Under the pieces are notes generated by a model. That model was not told the DNA's origin, did no database searches, and saw nothing but the letters and a program-made list of their open reading frames with translations. Of a stretch of 64,000 bases of DNA, positions 17,795 to 26,983 are shown piece after piece. This DNA is from Sphingobacterium sp. GVS05A. GTDB lineage: Bacteria > Bacteroidota > Bacteroidia > Sphingobacteriales > Sphingobacteriaceae. Position 1 is the stretch's first letter. Each line of letters starts with the position of its first letter. Position numbers and translations under genes: made by a program. The DNA lies in the NCBI RefSeq assembly GCF_019969845.1, contig NZ_JAHXYR010000002.1, forward strand, positions 248,001-312,000, read 5' to 3'.

Positions 17795-19827
17795 AATTGC
17801 CATCTCAATTGCAGCTTGATTTCGGACTTTCTATTACCGCTGATCTCATCCAATCCTGTACCGATGACGTCTTTATCAGGATAATAATAAACGCCATACT
17901 TTGCCCATATATCAAGATTATGGTTTATTCTATACCTTAAATTCAGATATGCACGCCAGCCTTTCATATTATACATTCCAAATCCTGAAGCATATAACAC
18001 ATCGTTCTCATAAGCATAGATCCGATTATCATAAGTATCAGCTTGAAAATAGGCTATCCGTGAATTCAATTGAATTTTTCCGACATCTGGTTTCCAGAAA
18101 ACATCCTGATAAAATAGATAGCCCAAGCTATTATCCTCATATTCTTTCTGGAATAAATTAGCTTCAGCTCGGGAACGAATAGTCCAGATACGATTCAATT
18201 TATATTGAAACTCTATACGAACTTGTTGTTTTGAGCTATTCGCCAGTCCTGATTCAGTTTGCCCCTCTCCTAAATAATCTGTCTGTTTTAATCGATTTCT
18301 ATACCTCAACGTGAGTTGTCCCCTCTTATACCATATATAACTGAGTTGACTAAAAAAGTCCGCACCTACAGATGCGGTATCGGCCTGATATTTAGCCTCT
18401 GGGAATCGAAATATATCAATGTAACTGGACCAAACTAACTTTCTTGCCAATTGATAGCTAAGTCCCGCATAAATTCCCTCTTCATTTGAGTTGTTACTCG
18501 ATTCACCAAAGCCCTGCCCATAAAAAGTATGGTAGTTTTTTCTATAATTCCGAACAAGAACAACTGTGGATACGCGTGAGTGTAAGCTGACAATTGACCC
18601 CAATAACATAGCCGATCCACCATCTAGACTACTGGCATATTCTCCAAATAGATGGGCATTTCGGAACGTATAGTTTGTATATAGACTTATATTTTGCAAC
18701 AAATCGCCTTCGAAATCATACTGCTGTCTTTTGCCCGTCCCTTTGAGCTTAATCGCATCCAATTGAGATTGATTGAAATTGACTCCTATTTTGAATCGAT
18801 TATGTCGCCATAAAACATTCACCCCATAAGTCATTTGATGTGCAGCATTTCTATAGCGTTGCTCAGTTGCTGTCCGGTGTAATCCTGATTTTGCAATCGT
18901 CTTAATTACCCTAGATTCTATATTATCGGATACATTAGCATCGATGTTCTGGTATGAAAAATATGGTGTGATCTCAAATCGCCACAGTTGTAAGGTTCCA
19001 GTAATCCCGCGCATAAAATTAACCTCATTTAATGACGTGTATTGCTTCACACCGATTCCTTGTCTGGCGGTATTCTGTACGAGTCCTCCCTTACCAAAGC
19101 TCAAACCATTCCACATGCTAAGTCCCTGACCAAATTGCAATGCATAATCTCCAATGACAAGGTTGCGGACTGGACCAATGGACTTAACGAATAAACTTAC
19201 TCCATAAAAATCAAATCCTAATTTTTGCTTATCCCTAAAAAATGGCTCGCCAGCATCCTTTTCCATATTTATTGCTAAGCGAATTTTATCTTTTAGATTA
19301 GCCCGATATCGGAAGGCATATCGGTTGGGGTCTCCCAGGTAACGGGATCTTGTGGTATCTATAATTTGGTACCCTTTTGTTTTCTCTATGGTCCGTCCAT
19401 AACGCAATATAAATTCGTGTGATAAATCATTGAATTTGCTTCCAGTAAATGGACTAGCCTCTCCGACTTTAACGAAAGGCAACAATAAGCTCACAATCCG
19501 TGTATTAAACCCCTCAATGGACTGGATCTCCAAGATATTGATAAAGTCGCCGGAAACCTGACGATGCTCAATCAACCGCTGCAACAATAAAGGATCTATA
19601 AATTGTAATTCGATTAGTTCTGTCCCATCAGTCTTATTCAGATCAATTGGATTTTTTAGATAGTAAGTCCATTTTTCACTTAGTTCACTTAAATCGGTAT
19701 CTTCGGGTAGTTCCTCCGATAAACTTTCAAATAGTTCTTCAAGGTTGATTTTTTCATTTGTTTGCGCCATACAGGTTATCCCAATAAAATAACCTATAAA
19801 GAGCAAAATTTTGCTACAATATTTCAT
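17791..19827 (-). CDS. Helix-hairpin-helix protein with predicted outer-membrane beta-barrel
   Basis: About 678 residues from the ATG at 19827, where a signal peptide begins (MKYCSKILLFIGYF, cleavage after MAQ). Residues about 59-121 form a duplicated helix-hairpin-helix region (DLNKTDGTELIELQFIDPLLL then FINILEIQSIEGF), the ComEA-type DNA-binding fold. The remaining 550 residues alternate aromatic, polar and glycine positions as in beta-barrels (for example YSLRYRNRL-like strands) and end in a terminal aromatic-rich strand, LQLRWQL. Co-transcription with comEC and recQ suggests it binds or passes DNA at the outer membrane. The domain architecture is readable; the transport role is inference. 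Confidence 0.75.
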   Translation of the reverse strand: MKYCSKILLFIGYFIGITCMAQTNEKINLEELFESLSEELPEDTDLSELSEKWTYYLKNPIDLNKTDGTELIELQFIDPLLLQRLIEHRQVSGDFINILEIQSIEGFNTRIVSLLLPFVKVGEASPFTGSKFNDLSHEFILRYGRTIEKTKGYQIIDTTRSRYLGDPNRYAFRYRANLKDKIRLAINMEKDAGEPFFRDKQKLGFDFYGVSLFVKSIGPVRNLVIGDYALQFGQGLSMWNGLSFGKGGLVQNTARQGIGVKQYTSLNEVNFMRGITGTLQLWRFEITPYFSYQNIDANVSDNIESRVIKTIAKSGLHRTATEQRYRNAAHQMTYGVNVLWRHNRFKIGVNFNQSQLDAIKLKGTGKRQQYDFEGDLLQNISLYTNYTFRNAHLFGEYASSLDGGSAMLLGSIVSLHSRVSTVVLVRNYRKNYHTFYGQGFGESSNNSNEEGIYAGLSYQLARKLVWSSYIDIFRFPEAKYQADTASVGADFFSQLSYIWYKRGQLTLRYRNRLKQTDYLGEGQTESGLANSSKQQVRIEFQYKLNRIWTIRSRAEANLFQKEYEDNSLGYLFYQDVFWKPDVGKIQLNSRIAYFQADTYDNRIYAYENDVLYASGFGMYNMKGWRAYLNLRYRINHNLDIWAKYGVYYYPDKDVIGTGLDEISGNRKSEIKLQLRWQL

Positions 19828-19926
19828 AATAGGTTCTATTAAATATTGGCTATCCGTTGGTTGAAGAAGCACTTATCCCGGCAGAAAAATGATTCCTTTG
19901 TATTAAGTTAGAAAATAAAATGGAAT

Positions 19927-19966
19927 AAAAAAAGGTCTGATGAAAAATTTCATCAGACCTTTTATT
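19927..19966 (-). terminator. gyrB terminator
   Basis: 16-bp perfect arms (19930-19945, 19948-19963), a 2-nt gap, flanked by A and T runs; lies just past the gyrB stop on the minus strand. Confidence 0.85.
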
Positions 19967-19984
19967 TTCGCTATAAAATTGTGC

Positions 19985-21943
19985 TTAGATATCAATTTTT
20001 GCGTAACGTGCATTTTTCTCAATAAATTCACGACGAGGTGCAACTTCGTCTCCCATTAACATCGAAAAAATACGGTCACATTCAGCAGCATTTTCAATAG
20101 TTACCTGACGCAAAGTACGCGTCTCAGGATTCATTGTTGTATCCCATAATTGCTCCGCATTCATCTCACCTAGACCTTTATAGCGCTGTACGTGTACACT
20201 ATCTTCTTTACCTGTTCCTTTTAGACGCTGAATAGCATTCATACGTTGGTCTTCATTCCATGCATACTCATGTTCTTTACCCTTTTTCACAAGATACAAA
20301 GGAGGAGTAGCAATGTATACATATCCTCTTTCGATCAATTCTTTCATATATCTAAAATAGAATGTCAGAATCAAAGTCGTAATGTGGGAACCATCCACGT
20401 CGGCATCGGTCATGATAATGATACGGTGGTAACGTAATTTGTCAATATTCAACGCTTTGGCATCTTCAGCGGTACCAACGCTTACGCCTAAAGCGGTAAA
20501 CATATTTTTGATCTCTTCATTTTCATAGATCTTATGCTCCATTGCTTTTTCAACGTTCAGGATCTTACCTCGTAATGGCATAATGGCTTGGTGCTTCCGG
20601 TCACGGCCAGACTTAGCTGTCCCCCCCGCAGAATCCCCCTCGACAAAATAAATCTCACATTTGGTAGGGTCATTATCTTGACAATCGGCCAATTTACCTG
20701 GAAGTCCGGAACCGCCCATTACAGTTTTGCGTTGTACCAAGTCACGAGCTTTACGTGCCGCTGCGCGCGCCTGGGCTGCGATAACAACCTTTTGAACAAT
20801 AGATTTCGCTTCACGTGGGTTTTCTTCAAGGTAAACACCTAAAATCTCACCAACAGCTACATCAACAGCTCCCATTACCTCGGAGTTACCTAACTTGGTT
20901 TTTGTCTGCCCTTCAAATTGAGGCTCAGCAACCTTCACCGAAATGACAGCAGTCAATCCCTCACGGAAATCATCGCCTGTAATTTCGACTTTTAAGTTTT
21001 TAAGCAAACCTGATTTATCAGCATATGCTTTCAAGGTACGTGTCAGACCTCTGCGGAAACCCGCGACATGTGACCCACCCTCGATCGTGTTGATATTATT
21101 TACATAAGAATGGACATTCTCAGAATAAGTATCATTATATTGTAAAGCCAACTCCACAGGAATACCTTGTTTGATTCCCTCTACATAGATTGGTTCAGGA
21201 ATTAATGCTTGACGCGTGCCATCCAAGAATTTGACAAATTCTTTCAAACCACCTTCAGAATGGAAAGTTTCTTTTTTTTCTGAACCGTCTTCGTTGGTTT
21301 CACGCTCGTCCTCCAAAGTAAGGCTTACTCCTTTATTCAAGAATGCAAGCTCACGAAGTCGGTTGGCCAAAGTATCGTAATTATATACCGTGGTCTGTGT
21401 GAATATTGTTGCATCTGGATGGAATGTTACAATTGTACCTGTCTTATCAGAGACACCAACTTCTTTTACATCGTATAAAGGTTTACCGATTTGATACTCT
21501 TGTTGGTATACTTTTCCATCGCGGTGTACCTCAGCTTTCAAAAGTGTAGACAATGCGTTCACACAAGATACCCCCACACCATGTAGACCCCCAGATACTT
21601 TGTATGTATCTTTGTCAAACTTACCACCAGCATGTAATACCGTCATAACGAGCTCCAACGCTGATTTATTCTCTTTTTTGTTGATTCCGGTAGGGATACC
21701 ACGACCGTTATCCCGAACAGAAATTGAATTGTCTTTATGGATGGTAACAAAGATATCTGTACAGTACCCTGCTACAGCTTCGTCGATTGAATTGTCTACA
21801 ACCTCGTATACCAAGTGGTGTAATCCTTTTACACCGGTATCACCAATATACATGGATGGACGCTTACGAACCGCCTCTAAACCCTCTAATACCTGAATAT
21901 TATCGGCCGAGTAGGTGGATGCATTTTTCTTTTCTTCGCTCAT
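19985..21943 (-). CDS. gyrB: DNA gyrase subunit B
   Basis: ATPase subunit of gyrase, introducing negative supercoils with GyrA. 652 residues from the MSEEKK start at 21943: GHKL ATPase domain (VVDNSIDEAVAG, DNGRGIP, GGLHGVGVSCVNALS), transducer domain, TOPRIM domain (EGDSAGG, DADVDGSHI) and the C-terminal QRYKGLGEMN motif. A longer reading to 21970 would overlap the TATTTTTG promoter element and is rejected. Length is shorter than the E. coli protein (804), as usual outside gammaproteobacteria. Confidence 0.97.
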   Translation of the reverse strand: MSEEKKNASTYSADNIQVLEGLEAVRKRPSMYIGDTGVKGLHHLVYEVVDNSIDEAVAGYCTDIFVTIHKDNSISVRDNGRGIPTGINKKENKSALELVMTVLHAGGKFDKDTYKVSGGLHGVGVSCVNALSTLLKAEVHRDGKVYQQEYQIGKPLYDVKEVGVSDKTGTIVTFHPDATIFTQTTVYNYDTLANRLRELAFLNKGVSLTLEDERETNEDGSEKKETFHSEGGLKEFVKFLDGTRQALIPEPIYVEGIKQGIPVELALQYNDTYSENVHSYVNNINTIEGGSHVAGFRRGLTRTLKAYADKSGLLKNLKVEITGDDFREGLTAVISVKVAEPQFEGQTKTKLGNSEVMGAVDVAVGEILGVYLEENPREAKSIVQKVVIAAQARAAARKARDLVQRKTVMGGSGLPGKLADCQDNDPTKCEIYFVEGDSAGGTAKSGRDRKHQAIMPLRGKILNVEKAMEHKIYENEEIKNMFTALGVSVGTAEDAKALNIDKLRYHRIIIMTDADVDGSHITTLILTFYFRYMKELIERGYVYIATPPLYLVKKGKEHEYAWNEDQRMNAIQRLKGTGKEDSVHVQRYKGLGEMNAEQLWDTTMNPETRTLRQVTIENAAECDRIFSMLMGDEVAPRREFIEKNARYAKIDI

Positions 21944-21967
21944 TGAAAAACTGTTAAATGTAATATT

Positions 21968-21998
21968 CAAAAATACGAAATTTTGGCCGATTTATCAA
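21968..21998 (-). promoter_or_regulatory. Promoter of gyrB
   Basis: On the minus strand TTG (21998-21996), 20 nt spacer, TATTTTTG (21975-21968), 24 nt before the ATG. Confidence 0.6.
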
Positions 21999-22096
21999 GT
22001 CTGTGGTGAAGTATTAAATGGATAATCCGAAACAATTAAGTGGTCGATAATTTTACTTTTTTATGGTTAAAAATTAGAATTTCGATTTTTTTATGT

Positions 22097-22104
22097 TAGG
22101 TTTG
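22097..22104 (+). promoter_or_regulatory. -7 element of the OmpH-like gene
   Basis: TAGGTTTG matches TAnnTTTG 30 nt before the ATG at 22135. No clear -33. Confidence 0.45.
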
Positions 22105-22134
22105 TTTCAGTATTAATTCGCAAATAATAAAAAA

Positions 22135-22752
22135 ATGAACACTATATTTTCAATTGTATCGAAAGTTTCCTTTGGTCTTTTATTGGCTGGAACAATCGTA
22201 TCATGTAATCAAGGTGCGAAAACGCAAAATGAACCTTCCAAAAATGATTCAAACGCTGTAAGCAAAGAGAGTCAAGGCAGCAGCAAGGATAAAATCGTTT
22301 ATTTAAATTCTGATTCACTTTCGGAAAAATATCAATATTTTAAAGACATCAAATCAAAGCTTGAAAACAAAGTAAAAAAAGCGCAAGCTGATCTTCAAGC
22401 TAAAAGTGCTGCGTTTCAACGTGAGGTGGCTGACTATCAAAAAAATGCCGCTACAATGTCTGCTGCAGATAGACAAGCTACCGAACAAAAATTAGCGCGC
22501 AAACAAGATGAGTTGGCAAGATTAGATCAGACGGCTTCTTCATCCCTCGCTAAAGATGAGTCAGAAGAATTCAACAACGTGTATAATAAAATCACTGAGT
22601 TTTTGAAAAAACATGCTTCAGATAACGGTTATAAACTTGTACTGACTTATTCTAAATCTAATCCTACTGTATTATATGCTGATCCTTCTCTGGAAATCAC
22701 CAATGAAGTAATCAAACAGTTAAATGACGAATACAAATCTTCCAACAAATAA
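22135..22752 (+). CDS. OmpH/Skp-like periplasmic lipoprotein
   Basis: 205 residues with a lipoprotein signal (lipobox IVSC, Cys24), a polar Ser/Asn/Lys linker, then an OmpH/Skp-type domain: the strand KIVYLNSDSLSEKYQYFKDI, a long coiled coil (about 78-140) rich in Lys/Ala/Gln, and a closing KLVLTYSKSNPTVLYADPSLEIT segment. Skp-like proteins are chaperones for outer-membrane proteins; the lipid anchor differs from soluble Skp. Single-gene unit with its own promoter and terminator. Confidence 0.88.
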   Translation: MNTIFSIVSKVSFGLLLAGTIVSCNQGAKTQNEPSKNDSNAVSKESQGSSKDKIVYLNSDSLSEKYQYFKDIKSKLENKVKKAQADLQAKSAAFQREVADYQKNAATMSAADRQATEQKLARKQDELARLDQTASSSLAKDESEEFNNVYNKITEFLKKHASDNGYKLVLTYSKSNPTVLYADPSLEITNEVIKQLNDEYKSSNK

Positions 22753-22773
22753 GAAGACTAAAATAATATCAGG

Positions 22774-22804
22774 AAAGCCATCATAACATTTGATGGCTTT
22801 TTTG
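22774..22804 (+). terminator. Terminator of the OmpH-like gene
   Basis: 10-bp arms (22774-22783, 22791-22800) with a 7-nt loop and a T run. Confidence 0.85.
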
Positions 22805-22915
22805 ATTTATTAAGCCTCTGAGCCTACTGATTAAAAAGCACACCCCAATCCCCCTCTGCAAATATTGGCAACAAACAAAATTGTTTAGTATCTTGTCTTT
22901 GTATAAATTAGATTT

Positions 22916-23821
22916 ATGATCAAAACGATTGTTGAAAAAGAAATCGCAAATTACGAATGGATTGATATTTCCGAGCCTACCTCAGAAGATTTTGCGTTCA
23001 TCAAGGAAAGATATAATCTAAATGATGCCTCCATTAAGGATTCCAAGGAACCGGATCATCTCCCTAAAATTGAAGAATTTGAAAACTACACGTTTGTTAT
23101 TCTCCGGGTCATGTCTGATAGTTTCAAAGAGAATTCGGATAGTATAGGCGAAGTAACAGACCGCCTAACAATCTTCTATGGGAGCGATTTTGTAATCACT
23201 GTACATAAACGCCGTATTGAGTTTTTAGAGAAGCTCAAAAACATTGAGTTTACGAGTATAAAGACAAAAAATAGCCGAAAACTGGCTGTATTTATTACCA
23301 CAGCTGCGGTTTTCACTTTCAGTAAAACATTGGAGCAACTGTCAACACGTATCGATTCTTATGAGGAACTGATTTTTCTGAAACGCATGAAGCAACAGCC
23401 TGTACTGAAAAATCTATATTTCATCAAACGGCAAATAGATGTCGCCAGAAAAGTTATTTTCTTGTATAAGGAGGTCATCGAACATTTTCATTCATCCTCC
23501 AAAAAAGACGTATACACGCGAGACTTAAAAGATCTTCAAATACGCACCTCGACATTGTATGAAAACTTATCTGAGAATGTTGCGCAATTATTGAATGTAT
23601 TCTTTAATATATCATCAAATCATACGAACGAAATCATGCGTATTTTGACGATTTTCTCAGTCTTTTTTATGCCGATTACATTTGTGGCTGGAGTATATGG
23701 AATGAATTTTAAAAATATGCCAGAACTAGAATGGTATTATGGTTACCCCATTGCTATGGCAATCATGGTTGCTATTTCGATGGCCATTTACTTATGGTTC
23801 AAAAGAAAAGGTTGGCTATAA
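22916..23821 (+). CDS. corA: CorA-family divalent metal transporter
   Basis: 301 residues: a soluble N-terminal domain, a long stalk helix, then two C-terminal membrane helices with the ion-selectivity motif YGMNF just after the first. A basic C-terminus (KRKGWL) completes the CorA pattern. It conducts Mg2+ (also Co2+/Ni2+ in some members) as a pentamer in the inner membrane. The stop codon directly abuts that of convergent tsaB and both lie in one hairpin. Confidence 0.92.
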   Translation: MIKTIVEKEIANYEWIDISEPTSEDFAFIKERYNLNDASIKDSKEPDHLPKIEEFENYTFVILRVMSDSFKENSDSIGEVTDRLTIFYGSDFVITVHKRRIEFLEKLKNIEFTSIKTKNSRKLAVFITTAAVFTFSKTLEQLSTRIDSYEELIFLKRMKQQPVLKNLYFIKRQIDVARKVIFLYKEVIEHFHSSSKKDVYTRDLKDLQIRTSTLYENLSENVAQLLNVFFNISSNHTNEIMRILTIFSVFFMPITFVAGVYGMNFKNMPELEWYYGYPIAMAIMVAISMAIYLWFKRKGWL

Positions 23822-23832
23822 GCCAACCTTTT
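23806..23832. terminator. Bidirectional hairpin containing both the corA and tsaB stop codons
   Basis: 12-bp perfect arms (23806-23817 and 23821-23832) with a 3-nt loop. The corA TAA (23819-23821) and tsaB TAG (23818-23816, minus) sit at the loop. A/T runs flank both sides. Confidence 0.8.
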
Positions 23833-24517
23833 TCTTTGTCATTACCACAAAGTCTTTCAGATAGAAAGGCTCAAAATAGGCAACATCCTCGAATTCTTTA
23901 TTTTGAAATTTATCAAACGCCAACTGCGATAAAAATGCAGCCGAATCTTTAAACCCCAACTGCACATTCACCCGATCGTTGGTATCAAACAATGTATCAA
24001 ATTTATCAGCACCTGAGCCAAATAGATTAACACAATTGTATGTAGTCAACAGTTCTTCATAATAATCAGCGTCAATGATTTCTGCCGAAGTAGGTTTTAC
24101 AAGGTCGCGCTTATGGTCATAAATTGCAGAATATACTTCCATGCGACGTGCATCCAACATTGGTATAAAAGCTTCGTTTTCTTGCAGTCCAAATTGCTCT
24201 TGATATCCAAAAAACAATGCTTCAAGCGTATTGATCGCAATCAAAGGTATATCTAAACCATAACAAAGACCTTTCGCTGTAGACACACCAATACGCAGCC
24301 CTGTATAAGATCCAGGTCCCATGCTCACCGCTATCGCTGCCAGTTCTTTCATAGAACGTTCTGTTTCAGACAAAATTTGTTCGATCAAAACAGTCAGTTT
24401 AGCCGCATGTGCATTAGGTTCGTCAAGATCTATCACAGCCAATGTCTGTCCATTTTCGCTTAAAGCAACCGAACAAACGGTGGTTGAGGTATCAATTTGT
24501 AAAATTAAATTATTCAT
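23816..24517 (-). CDS. tsaB: tRNA threonylcarbamoyladenosine synthesis protein TsaB
   Basis: Non-catalytic ASKHA-fold partner of TsaD in the transfer of threonylcarbamoyl to A37 of ANN-reading tRNAs. 233 residues; the opening ILQIDTSTTVCSVAL and MGPGSYTGLRIGVSTAKGL are strong TsaB signatures. It is the last gene of the rpmH-rnpA-yidD-tsaB unit, 14 bp after yidD. tsaD lies 27 kb away and mtaB, which acts on the product, 21 kb away. Confidence 0.95.
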   Translation of the reverse strand: MNNLILQIDTSTTVCSVALSENGQTLAVIDLDEPNAHAAKLTVLIEQILSETERSMKELAAIAVSMGPGSYTGLRIGVSTAKGLCYGLDIPLIAINTLEALFFGYQEQFGLQENEAFIPMLDARRMEVYSAIYDHKRDLVKPTSAEIIDADYYEELLTTYNCVNLFGSGADKFDTLFDTNDRVNVQLGFKDSAAFLSQLAFDKFQNKEFEDVAYFEPFYLKDFVVMTKKKVGL

Positions 24518-24531
24518 CGTTTATATTGAGA

Positions 24532-24786
24532 TCAAGGTACAGGATCATGGCCATGGCCGCCCCAAGGATTACAACGTCCAATTCGCTTCAAAGCCATCCA
24601 GCCCCCTTTAAAAGGCCCATATTTTAGAATAGCCTCCCTGCCATATTGAGAACAAGTAGGTGTATACCGGCAATTGGCACCCAAGAATGGTGAAATAAAT
24701 AGTTGATAGAAACGAATAATAGCTAAGAAAATAAAACTAAAGAAAGGTTTAATTCCCTTTTTCCAAATAAGCATCAGCACATTCAT
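24532..24786 (-). CDS. yidD: Membrane protein insertion efficiency factor YidD
   Basis: 84-residue small protein with an amphipathic/hydrophobic N-terminus and the diagnostic [19 protein letters not shown] and [13 protein letters not shown] motifs. It assists YidC-mediated insertion of inner-membrane proteins. It overlaps rnpA by 38 bp (or 26 bp if the second ATG, at 24774, is used), so translation is probably coupled. Confidence 0.95.
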   Translation of the reverse strand: MNVLMLIWKKGIKPFFSFIFLAIIRFYQLFISPFLGANCRYTPTCSQYGREAILKYGPFKGGWMALKRIGRCNPWGGHGHDPVP

Positions 24787-25165
24787 CCTGTAATTTTTTC
24801 AGCATTTTATTCATCGCGGTATGGAACACATCATATGCTAAGATATGTTTGCCCACGTATTGAATAGCTAAATACAAAGTTACATTATGTTTCAACAAAA
24901 AAGGAATCAAATCATTCGATTTCTGAAGACGATAGCCTTCACGCATCATACGCTTTATCGCATTACGATCTACTGCTCTTTTGAACCTACGTTTGGAAAC
25001 TGATATAATAGACTGACAGGGGGGGAAATTTTCAGTCTCACTGTTTTTTTCGAATACAAAAACAATTCTAAAAGGGTACAAAACAAAAGAAGAACCGCTT
25101 TTAAAAAGCGTATCAATACGCCTTTTCGCACATAACCGTTCTTCTTTTGTAAATGTATTTCTCAT
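24749..25165 (-). CDS. rnpA: Ribonuclease P protein component
   Basis: Protein cofactor of RNase P, which matures tRNA 5' ends. 138 residues with the RNR motif region [23 protein letters not shown]. It lies directly downstream of rpmH as in most bacteria. The yidC gene that often follows elsewhere is absent here and tsaB takes its place. Confidence 0.95.
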   Translation of the reverse strand: MRNTFTKEERLCAKRRIDTLFKSGSSFVLYPFRIVFVFEKNSETENFPPCQSIISVSKRRFKRAVDRNAIKRMMREGYRLQKSNDLIPFLLKHNVTLYLAIQYVGKHILAYDVFHTAMNKMLKKLQDECADAYLEKGN

Positions 25166-25225
25166 ACGATGACTTGATCTTATCAGAAAAAGCTCTTATA
25201 AGCGGCCACCGATCCTTGTCAAAGA

Positions 25226-25384
25226 TTAACCTTTGTGACGGTATTCGTCAGACACTGTAAGACGTTTTCTACCTTTAGCTCTACGTGAAGCTAATACTCT
25301 TCTACCGTTTGCAGAGCTCATGCGCTCTCTAAAACCGTGTTTGTTTCTTCTTTTTCTTTGCGATGGCTGAAATGTTCTTTTCAT
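25226..25384 (-). CDS. rpmH: 50S ribosomal protein L34
   Basis: 52 codons read directly on the minus strand: [18 protein letters not shown], then [20 protein letters not shown], ending EYRHKG. It is the very basic L34 protein of the large subunit, of normal length (44-52). First gene of the rpmH-rnpA-yidD-tsaB unit. Confidence 0.97.
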   Translation of the reverse strand: MKRTFQPSQRKRRNKHGFRERMSSANGRRVLASRRAKGRKRLTVSDEYRHKG

Positions 25385-25443
25385 GACGCTATTATGCTAA
25401 TTTGTTCTTACTTCAATTAATACAAAACTCCCCAAGAGGAATG

Positions 25444-25475
25444 CAAAAGTAAAGTTTATTTTAGACAAAAACAAA
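25444..25475 (-). promoter_or_regulatory. Promoter of the rpmH-rnpA-yidD-tsaB operon
   Basis: Minus strand TTTG (25475-25472), 20 nt spacer, TACTTTTG (25451-25444). The leader to the ATG at 25384 is about 50 nt. Confidence 0.6.
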
Positions 25476-25569
25476 CAATATTGAGAACATTTAGACTTTA
25501 AGTAAAAAGTCATCTCTAATTTATTCATTGACAGCCTAAAAAACCAATTTACAAATTGCACAAGAATAA

Positions 25570-25598
25570 AAACCAGAGAAGTGCTACTCCTCTGGTTT
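25570..25598 (-). terminator. Probable mscL terminator
   Basis: 9-bp arms AAACCAGAG / CTCTGGTTT with an 11-nt loop, 27 nt beyond the mscL stop on the minus strand; followed on that strand by a U-rich tract. Confidence 0.6.
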
Positions 25599-25624
25599 AT
25601 TCGAAATCAAATAAAAATTTGAAA

Positions 25625-26032
25625 TTATTTAGTTTTCAGAATATCTCGGATCTCTGTCAACAATGTTTCTTCTTTTGTTGGTGCAGCTGGAGCGGCAGGA
25701 GCAGCCTCCTCTTTGCGTTTTAACGAATTTAATGCTTTAATAACAGTGAAAATACATAATGCAACAATTATAAACTGGATGACCACATTGATAAAATTCC
25801 CATAATTAATAGAAACTTCAGCTTGTTTTGTAGCCTCATCAGCAACTTTAAGTATAATTTTCTTGGATGCAAAATCTACGCCACCTGTTAAATAACCTAT
25901 GGGTGGCATGATAATATCGTCAACCAATGAGGTAACAATTTTACCAAATGCCCCACCGATAACAACACCGACAGCCAAATCAACAACGCTACCGCGCATT
26001 GCGAACTCTTTAAATTCTTTTAAAAATCCCAT
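25625..26032 (-). CDS. mscL: Large-conductance mechanosensitive channel MscL
   Basis: 135 residues, normal MscL length. The first helix contains [18 protein letters not shown], followed by the periplasmic loop and a second helix ([22 protein letters not shown]). The Ala/Pro-rich linker and C-terminal helix [10 protein letters not shown] complete the family pattern. It is an emergency valve for osmotic downshock in the inner membrane. Confidence 0.96.
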   Translation of the reverse strand: MGFLKEFKEFAMRGSVVDLAVGVVIGGAFGKIVTSLVDDIIMPPIGYLTGGVDFASKKIILKVADEATKQAEVSINYGNFINVVIQFIIVALCIFTVIKALNSLKRKEEAAPAAPAAPTKEETLLTEIRDILKTK

Positions 26033-26063
26033 ATTAAAACCATTTAATCTTTTAAAATTTTAC

Positions 26064-26071
26064 CAAAACTA
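26064..26071 (-). promoter_or_regulatory. -7 element of mscL
   Basis: TAGTTTTG on the minus strand, 31 nt before the ATG at 26032. Confidence 0.45.
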
Positions 26072-26213
26072 GTAATTGTCACATAAATCTAATTAAAATA
26101 AACCACTTTTTTATCGCGAGTCTTTTATTGTCCTATATTTTTGCTTCTTAAATCCTATTTTTAAAATTATGACCTAAAACGATATGCTCAAGTTTTTTAT
26201 TAACTTAATTTGC

Positions 26214-26221
26214 TATATTTG
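26214..26221 (+). promoter_or_regulatory. -7 element before the response regulator gene
   Basis: TATATTTG matches TAnnTTTG. The ATG is about 95 nt downstream, so the leader would be rather long. Confidence 0.4.
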
Positions 26222-26316
26222 CTCGTTAACTAGGGCAAAATATCAAGATATATTGTATATTGATAGTACTTTAAATTTCGTACGGTAATTAAAGCCCAGA
26301 ATAATATAAAGTATCT

Positions 26317-26958
26317 ATGAAGAAGATTCTTATTGCAGACGACCACGGTATTGTACGACTCGGAGCTTCCGTTATTATTAAGGAGACCCTTAAAAAAGCG
26401 GAAATATTTCAAGCCGAAAATTTCGACGAGGTACTAGAAAAGATAAAACTGGAAGATTTCGATCTATTATTACTGGACATCAATATGCCAGGAGGAAACA
26501 ATATTAGAGTTGTTGAAGAAATCCTACAGATTCAACCTACTATAAAAATTCTAATTTTCTCATCTTATGATGAATCATTGTATGCTTTACGTTATATTGA
26601 AGCTGGAGCAGTAGGCTATCTCAATAAAACTACCGCGATGGCAGAATTGAGCCACGCTATATTAGCTATCCAAGAAAGAGGTAAGTATATGTCGAGCAAT
26701 GTGCAGGATTTATACGTCCAAAAATTGACTCAGAGTAAATCCGAACTTACGAAATTAAACCCATTGGCACGCTTGTCAAACAGAGAGGTGGATGTAGCAA
26801 AACAACTGATCAAAGGTCTAGGAATCATTGAAGTATCGGGCCTACTTGAGCTAAGCCCATCAACCGTGAGTACCTATAAAAGCAGGATATTTGAGAAATT
26901 AAATGTTTCCAATATTCCTGAACTAATTGAACTTTTCAGAATACACTCCAGCAATTAG
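26317..26958 (+). CDS. NarL/FixJ-type response regulator (orphan)
   Basis: 213 residues. Receiver domain 1-120 with acidic pocket DDH (Asp9, Asp10), phospho-acceptor Asp in LLLLDINMPGG (about residue 52), Ser/Thr switch in IFSSYD and Lys in GYLNKTT. A LuxR-type helix-turn-helix follows (about 145-210: LSNREVDVAKQLIKG ... SPSTVSTYKSRIFEKLNV). It probably activates transcription once phosphorylated. No histidine kinase is nearby, so its signal is unknown. Confidence 0.92.
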   Translation: MKKILIADDHGIVRLGASVIIKETLKKAEIFQAENFDEVLEKIKLEDFDLLLLDINMPGGNNIRVVEEILQIQPTIKILIFSSYDESLYALRYIEAGAVGYLNKTTAMAELSHAILAIQERGKYMSSNVQDLYVQKLTQSKSELTKLNPLARLSNREVDVAKQLIKGLGIIEVSGLLELSPSTVSTYKSRIFEKLNVSNIPELIELFRIHSSN

Positions 26959-26983
26959 AAGATTGTTGGAGTGTATTTTTTTT
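26940..26983. terminator. Terminator overlapping the response regulator stop
   Basis: Arms ATACACTCCA (26941-26950) and TGGAGTGTAT (26967-26976) enclose the stop codon and are followed by eight Ts. It may also serve the convergent isomerase-like gene. Confidence 0.75.

Noticed and set aside
21944..21970. Nine extra N-terminal residues of GyrB
   Set aside because: They overlap the promoter -7 element; the conserved start MSEEKK is at 21943.
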